A DNA stretch of 52,807 nucleotides. Source: CAWBVG01 sp963792175 (GTDB lineage: Bacteria; Acidobacteriota; Vicinamibacteria; Vicinamibacterales; CAVVIG01). Location of the stretch: positions 1 to 52,807 of the forward strand of contig CAWBVG010000038.1 in assembly GCA_963792175.1 (NCBI GenBank), read 5' to 3'. Of this stretch, positions 19,047-26,542 are shown one piece after another. The number at the start of each line of letters is the position of its first letter. Position 1 is the stretch's first letter. A program made the translations under genes and the position numbers. Below the pieces are notes generated by a model. It did no database searches, was not told the DNA's origin, and worked only from the letters and a program-made list of their open reading frames with translations.

Positions 19047-20218
19047 ATGGGTCTGATTACCAACTACAACCTGCGCTCGATGGTCGTCCGCAAGGGCACG
19101 GCCGCGATGACCGCCGGCGGCATCGCGATGGTCGTCGCGGTCTTCGTGATGACGCTGGCGATCGCGCAGGGGTTTCGCGCCGACGCTCGTCGCCAGCGGA
19201 TCGCCGCGAGAACGCCATCGTCCTGCGCAAGGGCTCCACGGCCGAGACGACGAGCGCGGTGCTGCGGCCGGACCTGCCGATCGTCGAGAGCCTGCCGCAG
19301 GTGGCGCGCGGCTCCGACGGCCGTCCGCTGTCGTCGGCCGAGCTGGTCGACGATCATCGCGCTGCCGCGCGTGACCGACAACCAGCCGGCCAACGTGCCG
19401 GTGCGCGGCGTCGGGCCGCGGGCGTTCGACGTCCGCGAGACGCTGAAGTTCGTCGGAAGGGCGCCGCTTCGCGCCCGGCACCCGCGAGATCAACGTCGGC
19501 CGGCTGGCGGTGGGACGCTTCCAGGGGCTGACGCTCGGCAGCGACGTGAAGTTCGGCAGCGCGACCTGGAAGGTCGTCGGCGTGTTCACCGCCGACGATG
19601 CCGCGTTCGAATCGGAGATCTGGGGCGACATCGATCTGATGATGCCGGCGTTTCAGCGCAACGGCTATCAGTCGATGACCGTCAAGCTGGCCGATCCGTC
19701 GATGTTCGATTCGTTCGAGGCGGCGATCAAAGGCGATCCGCGCCTCTACCTGCAGCCGCAGCGCGAGCAGGACTACTACGCCGAGCAGTCGCAGGCGATG
19801 ACGACCGTCATCCGGGTGTTCGGCACGTTCGTGACGCTGATTCTGTCGATCGGCGCGATGTTCGGCGCGATGAACACGATGTACGCCGCGGTGGCGTACC
19901 GGACCCGCGAGATCGGGACGCTGCGCGCGCTCGGCTTCTCACAGTTTCGCATCGTGACGGCGTTTCTCGCCGAATCGATCGCGCTGGCGCTCGTCGGCGG
20001 CGTCATCGGTTGTATTCTGGCGCTGCCGGTCCATGGGCTCTCCACCGGCACGACGAACTTCTCCAGCTTCACCGAAGTCGCGTTCAAGTTTCAGAATCAC
20101 GCCGGCCCTGCTGGTCGGCGGCCTGGTGTTTTCCGCGGTGATGGGAGCCGTTGGCGGCCTGCTCCCTGCGCTTCGCGCGGCCCGCATCCCAGTCGCCCGA
20201 GCGCTGCGAGAGATTTGA
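19047..20218 (+). CDS. FtsX-like ABC permease (second), frameshifted
   Basis: This second permease half has about 390 residues. The N-terminal membrane helix is ITAGGIAMVVAVFVMTLAIAQGF-like. The periplasmic core includes VNVGRLAVGRFQGLTLGS-like and VVGVFTADDAAFESEIWGD segments. The C-terminal helices contain the FtsX motif YRTREIGTLRALGFSQFRIV and end GLLPALRAARIPVARALREI. Removing single bases restores RATLVASGSRENAIVLRKG (near 19190-19205), ELVTIIALPRVTDNQ (near 19352), GRRFAPGTREINVGR (near 19460) and the last helix (near 20100). Start ATG is followed by GLITNYNLRSMVVRKG. It forms a heteropair with the first permease, which is unusual for MacB (a single permease) but normal for LolC/LolE-type systems. 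Confidence 0.85.
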
Positions 20219-20222
20219 TCAC

Positions 20223-21123
20223 GTGCTTCCAAACATCCTTCAGATTTCGATTTTCTGGACTGTGCAGGTGAGCGCGCTGCTGGTGTTCGCCGTCCCGTTC
20301 CGCTGGGCGTTCATCGGCGCTGTGGGCCGCGTCGCATTTCGTCCGCGCCCTCGGCCTGACGCTGATCTTCCATCGCTACCTGGCGCACCGCGCGTTCAAG
20401 ATGAACCGCGCCGCGCGGTTCGTGTGGGCCTTCATCGCCACCGCCGCGATGCAGAAGGGGCCGCTCTGGTGGGCCGGCCACCACGTCAACCACCACCGGT
20501 TCGCCGATCGCGACGGCGATCCGCACAGCCCGATGGTCAGCGGCTTCTACTACGCGCACATCGGCTGGTTCCTCAACGACACGAAGCACGACCGCGTCGA
20601 GGCGACCAACCCGGTGATCCGCGATTTCTCGCGCGTGCCGGAAATCGCGTGGCTCGAGAAGTACTTCTTCGTGCCGCCGCTGGCGCTCGCGGTGGCGATG
20701 TTCCTGATCGGCGGCATGCCGTGGCTGGTCTGGGGCTTCTGCCTGCCGACGATGACGCTGGCGCACGCCACCTTCGCCATCAACACCGTCAACCACATGT
20801 TCGGCTCGCGCCGCTTCGAGACCGTGGACGAGTCGCGCAACAACCTCGTGACGGCGTTTTTCGCCGTCGGCGAAGGCTGGCACAACAACCACCACCGCTA
20901 TCAGCGCGCGGCGCGCAACGGCTTCTACTGGTGGGAATTCGATCCGACCTGGTACGTCATCCGCGCGATGGCCGCCGTCGGCCTGGTGTGGGACATTCAG
21001 CAGGTGCCCAAGCGCATCTACGAAGAGGCGCGCGCCGTCAAAGCGAAGCGCGCCGCCACCAAGGTGCCCAGCATCATCGACGCCGCGCCGATTGGCTTCG
21101 AGCTCGCCGACGACGAGGTCTGA
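20223..21123 (+). CDS. Membrane fatty-acid (acyl-CoA delta-9 type) desaturase, one frameshift
   Basis: This is an integral-membrane di-iron desaturase of about 300 residues. All three histidine boxes are present: HRYLAHR, HHVNHHRF and HNNHHR; NTVNHMFGSRRF near residue 200 is the additional conserved patch. Helices lie before the first box and between boxes two and three. A GTG at 20223, five bases after the permease stop, is the likely start. Near 20327 one base appears to be missing; adding it gives FIGALWAASHFVRALGLTLIFHRY. It introduces a double bond into acyl chains. Its tight position after the ABC exporter hints that membrane-lipid remodelling is linked to the export function; this is inference. 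Confidence 0.9.
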
Positions 21124-21187
21124 GACCCGCTTCCAGTCCGTCAGGGCGTCATTCGTCGATGCGCACTCGTGGCGCCGGCGGGTAGCC

Positions 21188-22110
21188 CTACCTCCGCGCC
21201 GTCGCGAGGCGCAAGCCGTGATATAAGATCCGTCTCAAGATACCACGGAACGTGCGGACTCTCCATGCCCTATCCAGCTCCGGGTGGATACCGGCATCGC
21301 AGCTGATTAGTCGGCCATCGTGCCACACCAGCCCGTGCGACGCACGATCCGGGCGCAAGTCCACGGTCATCAGGAGCTGGCCGGTCTTGCGTCATATGTT
21401 CAAGGCCGGCTTTCCCCTCGGCGTAGCTGGCGCTGTTGTTGCCGGTCACGACCCAGATATTCCCCTCGTTGTCGAACGCCACGTCGTGAAGGCGAGGCCG
21501 CTCCGTCGAACTCACGCGGATCAGAACTTCGGGAACCCACGTCTTCGGATCGACGCGCAAGATGCCGCCCAGGCGCAGTGCAGCAATCCAGAGCTTCCCG
21601 TTGTGCCACTTCACGCCATGGCAACCACCGCCATTGCCGTCGATGCTGAGCGGAATCTGACGGTGAGTGATTTGCTTGGAGTTCAGATCGACCTGAAAGA
21701 TGCCGTTTGGCTCGGCGTTCGCGCCCATCCACACGCAGCCGTCCCCGTACGCCATGCCGGACGTATTACGGGAATGGGTCGTGACCGTCTTGAGCAGCTT
21801 GCCGTTCCAATCGACCAGCCACGCCATCTCATCCCGGTCCGGTCCAGCGGCAGGTTATGATGTCACCGCATTTTGAGCAGTGACCTTCTGCTGCCCGATC
21901 CATAAGCCCCGGCTCCGTCGGTCATCACGGCCAGCGCGTTGCGGATACAGGCCCGGCGACTTGAACATCCGGGTCGTCTTCGCCACTCGGGTCGGCGTCG
22001 CGCCGCGCTCCGCCTGCCGTCACCGCCGCCGGCCTGTCCGATCTGGCGTCGCACCGCCCTGCTGCGCCCGCGCAATCGCCGTAGAACTGGCGCGGGATCG
22101 TGCCGACCCG
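21188..22110 (-). pseudogene. Six-bladed-propeller (Vgb/SMP-30-like) protein gene, damaged
   Basis: The clean part (21270-21827) encodes a YWTD/NHL-type propeller: AWLVDWNGKLLKTVTTHSRN, GCVWMGANAEPNGIFQVD, GVKWHNGKLWIAALRLGGIL and DVAFDNEGNIWVVTGNN. The C-terminal end (ASHGLVWHDGRLISCDAGIHP) is in another frame down to 21188. Upstream, fragments such as TTRMFKSPGLYP and GLWIGQQKV in two frames extend similarity to about 22100, near a possible signal-peptide remnant (SSTAIARAQ). At least three frame changes and low codon quality at the 5' end suggest real decay, although indel errors elsewhere in the window make this uncertain. If functional it would be an exported sugar- or lactone-type propeller enzyme. 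Confidence 0.55.
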
Positions 22111-22256
22111 CACGGGCTGGTCGTGGCACGAGGGTCGACTCATCAGCTGCGATGCCGGCATCCACCCGGGATGGAGAGGCGGATGGAGAGTCCGCACGCA
22201 GGTTACATCTTCAGCATCGATATCGCTTACGTGATCAGCAGGCACTCGTAGCGCAG
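22095..22256 (+). pseudogene. Inverted C-terminal fragment of the same propeller family
   Basis: On the plus strand this stretch encodes, across frame changes, PHGLV, WHEGRLISCDAGIHP and then HAGYIFSIDIA, matching the C-terminus of the propeller gene on the opposite strand at 21251-21360 (GRLISCDAGIHP is identical in both). DNA similarity covers about 110 bases in inverted orientation, and the fragment abuts the 5' end of the minus-strand copy. It is too short to be a gene and looks like debris from an inversion or duplication. Positions 22257-22482 hold nothing else I can support. Confidence 0.55.
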
Positions 22257-22482
22257 GCCTTTCCGCCTCCGCTCGCCGGCATCGAGCGAGCGACGGCGAG
22301 ACGCGCAAAGCGCCGCAGTCGCGACGGCAGTAGGTCTGCCGTCTGTCCAGGTGCTGGCTAGACGCTCGCGCGCGAAACGTCAGGAAGCTGTAATCGTCCG
22401 GGTATGCGCGCGTCGGCGGAGTCGTGTCCTGCGACCCCGCCGACGCACGACGCAGGGCCGTTGCAGGCGCCGCAGAATTGTT

Positions 22483-23202
22483 CTACAGCAGGATATCCGC
22501 GACCACCGGCAGGTGATCCGACGCCATCGTCGAGAAGCGGTTGCGCACGACGCTGACCGAGGTGAACTCGATCGCGCCGTCGAAGTAGATGTGATCCAGG
22601 TGCAGCACCGGCAGCAGGCCTGGAAACGTCGCCTTGCGGCCGACGTAGTGGCTCAGGTCGAGGCTCTTCAGGCTGGCTGAGAGCGCTCGCGTGGCGATGC
22701 CGCGCAGCCACTCGTTGAAATCGCCCAGCACGATCTTCGCGCCCTTCACGCCATCGTCGACGACGATCTTCGCCACCCGCCTCGATTGATGCCGGCGCTC
22801 GAGGATGGACGTGCCGAGGTGCACGTTGTAGACGTGAAACGGCCGGCCGGCGACCTCGAAGTCGACGCGCTGCACGCAGCGCGTCTGCGTATGGCGCCAC
22901 CGGAGCTCGTGCGCCGTGTGACTGAGGATCGGCAGGCGGCTGAGCACCGCGTTGCCGAATTGGTGGCCGCGCACCTGACGCGCCGGCGCCATCACCCATC
23001 CCATGCCGAGCGCCGCGCCCAGTTCCTCCGCGTGACCGCCGGTGTGCGCGCCCGGTCCGATCACTTCCTGCAGCGCGACGATGTCGGCGTCGATGTCGCG
23101 GAGCACCGCCGCGGTGCGTTCGGGACGGGTGCGCCGATCGAGGCCCCGGCAGCTGTGCACGTTGTACGTGGCAATCCGGAGCGTCGGCCGCGCCAAAGTC
23201 AC
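22483..23202 (-). CDS. Endonuclease/exonuclease/phosphatase-family hydrolase
   Basis: This is a metal-dependent hydrolase of the EEP fold, 239 residues. Motifs appear in order: IATYNVHSCRG (metal Asn), ALQEV (metal Glu), VYNVHLG (His), VLGDFNEW (Asp/Asn), HLDHIYF and MASDHLPVVADI (the C-terminal Asp-His pair). No signal peptide is seen. Family members act on phosphodiesters of lipids, nucleic acids or phosphoinositides, so the substrate cannot be called. The GTG start lies one base from a 15-base palindrome that separates it from the divergent lipoprotein gene. The frame is intact. Confidence 0.9.
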   Translation of the reverse strand: MTLARPTLRIATYNVHSCRGLDRRTRPERTAAVLRDIDADIVALQEVIGPGAHTGGHAEELGAALGMGWVMAPARQVRGHQFGNAVLSRLPILSHTAHELRWRHTQTRCVQRVDFEVAGRPFHVYNVHLGTSILERRHQSRRVAKIVVDDGVKGAKIVLGDFNEWLRGIATRALSASLKSLDLSHYVGRKATFPGLLPVLHLDHIYFDGAIEFTSVSVVRNRFSTMASDHLPVVADILL

Positions 23203-23203
23203 T

Positions 23204-23218
23204 GCGCTATGATAGCGC
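23204..23218. promoter_or_regulatory. 15-base palindrome GCGCTATGATAGCGC between divergent starts
   Basis: This is a perfect 7+7 palindrome around a central G. It fills the 16-base gap between the GTG start at 23202 (-) and the GTG/ATG start at 23219/23222 (+). It contains TATGAT on the plus strand and TATCAT on the minus strand, each placed as a -10 element 5-8 bases before its start codon. It may be a two-way promoter and an operator at once. Confidence 0.5.
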
Positions 23219-23602
23219 GTGATGCCGCGCGCTCTTCGGGCCCTGGCCTTCGCGGCCGTCGTCGCGATCGCGTCCGCCGCCTGCTACAAGGCGCCGGAGG
23301 AGCCGATCAAGCTCGAGGGCAACATGGTCACCGTCAGCAACGTGAGCACGCAGGAGTGGACGCACGTGGAAATCTGGATCAACCAGCAGTTCCGGATGGT
23401 CACGCCGTCGATTCCACCGGGGAAGCGGTTTCAGGCGACGCTCGACACCTTCGTCACCGGCTTCGGTCACCGCTTCAACTTCAAGCGGATGCAGGTGAAG
23501 GACGTGCGCATGATGGCGAAGCTGCCTGACGGGAAGCCGATGGAATTGAAGATGCCGTTCTACGCCGGCGGACTCGAAGGCGCCTTCGGGGGAAAACGCT
23601 GA
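23219..23602 (+). CDS. Small putative lipoprotein
   Basis: This is an uncharacterised exported protein of 127 residues. A signal peptide (RALAFAAVVAIASAAC) ends in a lipobox-like ASAAC, so it is probably a lipoprotein. The mature part looks like a small beta-sandwich: MVTVSNVSTQEWTHVEIWIN, then MVTPSIPPGKRFQATLDTF and MQVKDVRMMAKLPDGKP. The pattern resembles FxLYD- or chaperone-like single domains, but I cannot assign it. The stop overlaps the next start (TGATG), so the two are coupled. The frame is intact. Confidence 0.7.
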   Translation: MMPRALRALAFAAVVAIASAACYKAPEEPIKLEGNMVTVSNVSTQEWTHVEIWINQQFRMVTPSIPPGKRFQATLDTFVTGFGHRFNFKRMQVKDVRMMAKLPDGKPMELKMPFYAGGLEGAFGGKR

Positions 23603-23904
23603 TGGCCAAACTGAAATCGGAGCTCGAAGTGACCTGTCCGTGCTGCCAGGCGACGCTGGTCGTCGACCTCAACCTGGGTCGCGTCGTCGGCCACAAGGAG
23701 CCGGATCGCGGCAACAAGCCGGAGTTGAGCGACGCGCAGCGGATTCTGGCCGAGCAGGCGGCCCACCGTGAAGCGGTCTTCCAGCAGTCGGTGGATTCGG
23801 AAAAGACCCGCGGCGATGCGCTGGCCCGGCGGTTCGAAGAGGCGTTGAAGCAGGCGCGCGAGGAGCCGGTCACCAAACCGATGCGCGACTTCGACCTCGA
23901 CTGA
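23602..23904 (+). CDS. Small CPCC-motif protein with coiled-coil tail
   Basis: This is a 100-residue cytoplasmic protein. The N-terminus has ELEVTCPCCQATLVVDLNLG, half of a zinc-ribbon-like motif (only one CPCC knuckle, so a metal site would need dimerisation). The remainder is a charged helix (RILAEQAAHREAVFQQSVDS, then RRFEEALKQAREEP) suited to a coiled coil. The function is not known to me. It is coupled to the lipoprotein gene upstream. The stop is followed by a large inverted repeat. Confidence 0.7.
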   Translation: MAKLKSELEVTCPCCQATLVVDLNLGRVVGHKEPDRGNKPELSDAQRILAEQAAHREAVFQQSVDSEKTRGDALARRFEEALKQAREEPVTKPMRDFDLD

Positions 23905-23914
23905 AAATCAGCAT

Positions 23915-24014
23915 TGGGTAATCGGGTGATTGAGTAATTGGGTAATTGGGTAATTGATTGCGAGATTGAACTGCATTTACCCAATTACCCAATTACCCAA
24001 TTACCCAATTACTC
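23915..24014. terminator. GGGTAATT / AATTACCC inverted octamer arrays at a convergent junction
   Basis: The left arm (23915-23951) holds about four GGGTAATT-like octamers. The right arm (23978-24014) holds four or five ACCCAATT octamers, giving perfect complementarity over about 30 bases around a 25-base loop. It lies between two converging genes and could act as a bidirectional terminator. It also belongs to the window-wide tandem-repeat theme. Confidence 0.6.
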
Positions 24015-24033
24015 AGATTCAGTCTTTTACCGG

Positions 24034-24156
24034 TCAGTCGTCGCCGTCCCTTTCCTTCCAGCGGCGCTTCCACGCGTTTTCTTTCCACCAGCGCCGCACC
24101 AGATCGACGGCGAAGATGCCGACGATCATCAGCACGATGAACAGGGTGGACGTCAC
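24034..24156 (-). CDS. Very small single-pass membrane protein (40 aa)
   Basis: This short frame starts at GTG 24156, because a TAG lies in frame just upstream, and it ends at 24034. It encodes one membrane helix (STLFIVLMIVGIFAVDLV) followed by a strongly basic, Trp-rich tail (RRWWKENAWKRRWKERD), so topology is N-out/C-in by the positive-inside rule. It begins 14 bases after the stop of the transglutaminase-like gene on the same strand and is likely co-transcribed. The composition is typical of a real small membrane protein rather than a chance frame. The function is unknown. Confidence 0.55.
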   Translation of the reverse strand: MTSTLFIVLMIVGIFAVDLVRRWWKENAWKRRWKERDGDD

Positions 24157-24170
24157 CGCGAGCTAGTGTA

Positions 24171-24824
24171 TCAATCCCGGAATTCGGAGGGCAGGGGCGT
24201 CCAGCGCTCCCGGCCGCGGTAGTCGACCGGTTTTCGGCCATGGCGCGTCCGAAATGCACGGTACCACGCTCGCAATCGGGCCACGCGGGCATCCGAGGAT
24301 CGGATCGGCCGATGCGGGTAATCGAGCAGCACCCGCTCCACCTTCCACACGTTGGTGGCCGCCAGCCGCCATTCGTAGTCGCCCATCGCCGCGGCGAGGT
24401 CGACGACCGCGTAACCGGTGACGCGGCCGGTGAAGTCGACGTACGGGTCGAAGTAGCTGAGCGCCAGCGCCCGCGGCGTCGCGAAGACCGGCCGCCGGCC
24501 GTGCAGGCCCGGATCGCGGGACCGCGCCACCGATCCCCAGCGGCCGTTCTGACGATAGACGAAGATCACGTGGTCCAGTTCGTCGATCGACTCGAAGCTG
24601 AGGACGAGCGGCGGGTAGCCGTGCGCCTCGAGGACGACCGCGGCGAAGAGCGCCGCCTCCAGGCAGTGCGCGCACCCCTCGCGGACGACGCCGCGGAAGC
24701 TGCGGAGCGTGGCGCGGCCGCCTGGCTCCTGGTTGTAGGGCAGATCGTTCAGGTAGCGCTGGACGGCGGCCGGTGTGTTCAGCCGTGCGACCAGCCGCCG
24801 CTCGCGTGCGGAGAACCGCGGGTG
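24171..24824 (-). CDS. Transglutaminase-like domain protein, start not resolved
   Basis: This conserved protein of about 218 residues has a probable papain-like/transglutaminase core: the Cys region VREGCAHCLEAALFAAVVL, the His region LDHVIFVYRQNGRWGSVARS and a downstream Asp/Tyr segment (YFDPYVDFTGRVTGYAVVDL). The C-terminal part NVWKVERVLLDYPHRPI is highly patterned. The reading frame is the one that stops at the end of the SCO gene (24903) and continues past it, but no ATG, GTG or TTG lies between that stop and the first conserved residues; that stretch is GATTCGG repeat. The start was probably lost or shifted by the repeat, or a base error hides it. It is followed by the 40-residue membrane protein. 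Confidence 0.65.
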   Translation of the reverse strand, partial: HPRFSARERRLVARLNTPAAVQRYLNDLPYNQEPGGRATLRSFRGVVREGCAHCLEAALFAAVVLEAHGYPPLVLSFESIDELDHVIFVYRQNGRWGSVARSRDPGLHGRRPVFATPRALALSYFDPYVDFTGRVTGYAVVDLAAAMGDYEWRLAATNVWKVERVLLDYPHRPIRSSDARVARLRAWYRAFRTRHGRKPVDYRGRERWTPLPSEFRD

Positions 24825-24825
24825 A

Positions 24826-24906
24826 CGGGATTCGTGGCTCGGGACTCGGGATGCAGAGAGCGCGGCTCGTCCGATCGAATCCCGAATCCCGAATCGCCCG
24901 AATCAC
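24826..24906. repeat. GATTCGG heptamer-like array with inverted partner
   Basis: GATTCGGGATTCGGG units (24876-24906, reading minus) face ACTCGGGA / TTCGTGG words at 24826-24850. The array sits between the SCO stop and the transglutaminase-like gene and has probably displaced its start. Confidence 0.6.
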
Positions 24907-25772
24907 GACTTCGAGCCAAGGGTCTCGAGGTCAGCGAGCACCTGTTTCGGCGACCAGTCGTTGCCGGTATACACCTTCACGATCCGGCCATCGCCGTCGA
25001 CGATCGCCGTTCGCAGGTTGTGCGTGATGTCGCGCGCGTCGTTCATCGCCCTCGAGATCGACACGCCGAATCGGGCGGCAAACCGATCGATCTCGTCCCG
25101 ATCGCCGGTCAGAAACGTCCAGCGCGCGAGGTCCGCGTTCAGCTGTTTCGCGTGCGCCTTGAGTACGGCGGGCGTATCGGTCACCGGATCGAAGCTGACC
25201 GTGACCAGCCGCACGGGGCCGAGGGCGGCGTTCGATCGCAGCGAGGTCTGCAGCGTGGCGAAATGACGGTCCATCAGCGGGCAGAAGGTCGGCAGCGGGC
25301 ACTTGGTGTAGATGAAGGTCATCACGACCGGAGAGCCCTTGAAGTCGCTGAACCTGCGTTTGCGGTTGTCCTGATCGACGAACGCGGCGTCGGGCACGGC
25401 GTCGCCCGGCTTCAGCAGCTCGAAGCCCGAGGAAGCGGACGGGTTGGGCGCCTCGGCGGGCGGTTTCTCGAGCGGCGCTTCGCCCACTTTCTTGATCGTG
25501 GACAGATACGCCCCGTTCGAGACGACGACGAGCGTGGCATTGATGAGATCGCCGGCCTTGAGCCCGTCGAGCAGCTTTGCGTCGCGGACCTCGTACGGCA
25601 TGGTCATCGCCGGCATGAACCCTTTGATCTCTTCGTGCTTGACCGTCAGCACCTTCCGAGCCGGTTCGAGCGACAGCACCTGTCCCTGAAGCGTAAAGGT
25701 CCGTTCGTCGGACCTGGTGCACGCGGACATGACGAGGATGGCGGCGAGACACGACACGAATCGGCCGGGCAT
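24903..25772 (-). CDS. SCO1/SenC-type copper chaperone with N-terminal CusF-like domain
   Basis: This is a 289-residue lipoprotein (signal ending MSAC, Cys18). Residues about 25-95 form a CusF-like copper-binding domain with the Met-rich motif GFMPAMTMPYEV. Residues about 120-289 are the SCO fold: Cys158 and Cys164 in TKCPLPTFCPLM and the distal copper ligand His252 in DITHNLRTAIVDGDG. SCO proteins deliver copper to the CuA site of cytochrome oxidase or act as periplasmic thiol reductases; a CusF module would collect Cu(I) for it. The -10-like TAAACT lies six bases before the ATG, suggesting a leaderless transcript. The frame is intact. Confidence 0.93.
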   Translation of the reverse strand: MPGRFVSCLAAILVMSACTRSDERTFTLQGQVLSLEPARKVLTVKHEEIKGFMPAMTMPYEVRDAKLLDGLKAGDLINATLVVVSNGAYLSTIKKVGEAPLEKPPAEAPNPSASSGFELLKPGDAVPDAAFVDQDNRKRRFSDFKGSPVVMTFIYTKCPLPTFCPLMDRHFATLQTSLRSNAALGPVRLVTVSFDPVTDTPAVLKAHAKQLNADLARWTFLTGDRDEIDRFAARFGVSISRAMNDARDITHNLRTAIVDGDGRIVKVYTGNDWSPKQVLADLETLGSKS

Positions 25773-25778
25773 GTGTAT

Positions 25779-25784
25779 AGTTTA
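25779..25784 (-). promoter_or_regulatory. -10-like element (TAAACT) six bases before the SCO start
   Basis: TAAACT on the minus strand ends six bases upstream of the ATG at 25772, the same spacing as at 15467, 28612, 29619 and 49097. Confidence 0.4.
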
Positions 25785-25800
25785 CTCGTCGACCAGGTAC

Positions 25801-25823
25801 CTAGCCCCTAGCCCCGAGCCCCG
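25801..25823. repeat. TAGCCCC / GAGCCCC heptamer array
   Basis: Three heptamers of the TAGCCCC family lie directly before the DUF72 start codon, occupying the place of a ribosome-binding site. Confidence 0.7.
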
Positions 25824-25825
25824 GC

Positions 25826-26542
25826 ATGATTTGGATTGGCACGTCCGGCTACAACTACCCCGAGTGGAAAGGGAGCTTCTATCCCGCGGATCTCGCGGCG
25901 GCGAAGATGCTGCCGTACTACGCGGCGCGGTTTCCGACCGTGGAAATCAACTACACGTTCTACCGGATGCCGAATGAGAAGCTCGCGAGCGGCTGGGCCG
26001 CGCAGACGCCGTCGCCCTACAAACTGACGCTCAAGGCGCCGCGACGGATTACGCACGACAGCCGGCTGAAGAACTGCGGCGACCTGGTCCAGGCGTTTTG
26101 CGGCGTGGCCGCGACACTTGGCGACAAGCTCGGGGCGCTGCTGTTTCAGCTGCCGCCGAACCTGAAGAAGGATCTGGCGCTGTTCGACGCCTTTCTCGGC
26201 GACCTGCCGCCGAAGGTGACCGCGGCGTTCGAGTTCCGCCATGTCTCGTGGCTCGATGACGAGGTGTTCGGGCGGCTTGCCGCGCGCAATCTCGCGCTGT
26301 GCGTCGCCGACAGCGAGAAGCTGTCGACCCCGGTCAGAATCACCGCGGACTACGCCTACTTCCGTCTGCGCGACGAGGGCTACACCGCCGACGACATCGC
26401 GCGCTGGGCCGACATCATCGCGCGCGACACGGCGGCCTGCCGCGACGTGTTCATCTATTTCAAGCACGAGGAAGAGGGGAAAGGCCCGGAGTTCGCCCGG
26501 ACGCTGATGACCCACCTCGGTCTCACGCCACAGTACCTCGTC
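25826..26542 (+). CDS. DUF72 (YecE-like) TIM-barrel protein, fused in frame to the next module
   Basis: This module covers residues 1-239 of a continuous 740-residue frame. It shows the DUF72 hallmarks: IWIGTSGYNYPEWKGSFYP at the N-terminus, VEINYTFYRMP, LGALLFQLPPN, AAFEFRHVSW and DVFIYFKHEEEGKGPEFA at the end. It has normal family length and a TIM-barrel fold; the biochemical role is unknown. The HerA-like module follows with only about five linker residues. In the +2 frame a TGA (26544-26546) would overlap that module's ATG as ATGA, exactly like other gene pairs here, so one base error near the end would create this fusion from two genes. Confidence 0.85.

Noticed and set aside
22257..22482. 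Possible small gene upstream of the EEP hydrolase stop
   Set aside because: Short frames exist on both strands, but none has a start signal, motif or steady coding pattern.
23204..23218. dif or recombination site
   Set aside because: The palindrome is too short and lacks the spacer and asymmetry of XerCD sites; a promoter/operator fits its place between start codons better.
23915..24014. Possible CRISPR-like direct repeats
   Set aside because: The units are contiguous octamers with no spacers and face an inverted arm; no cas gene is present.
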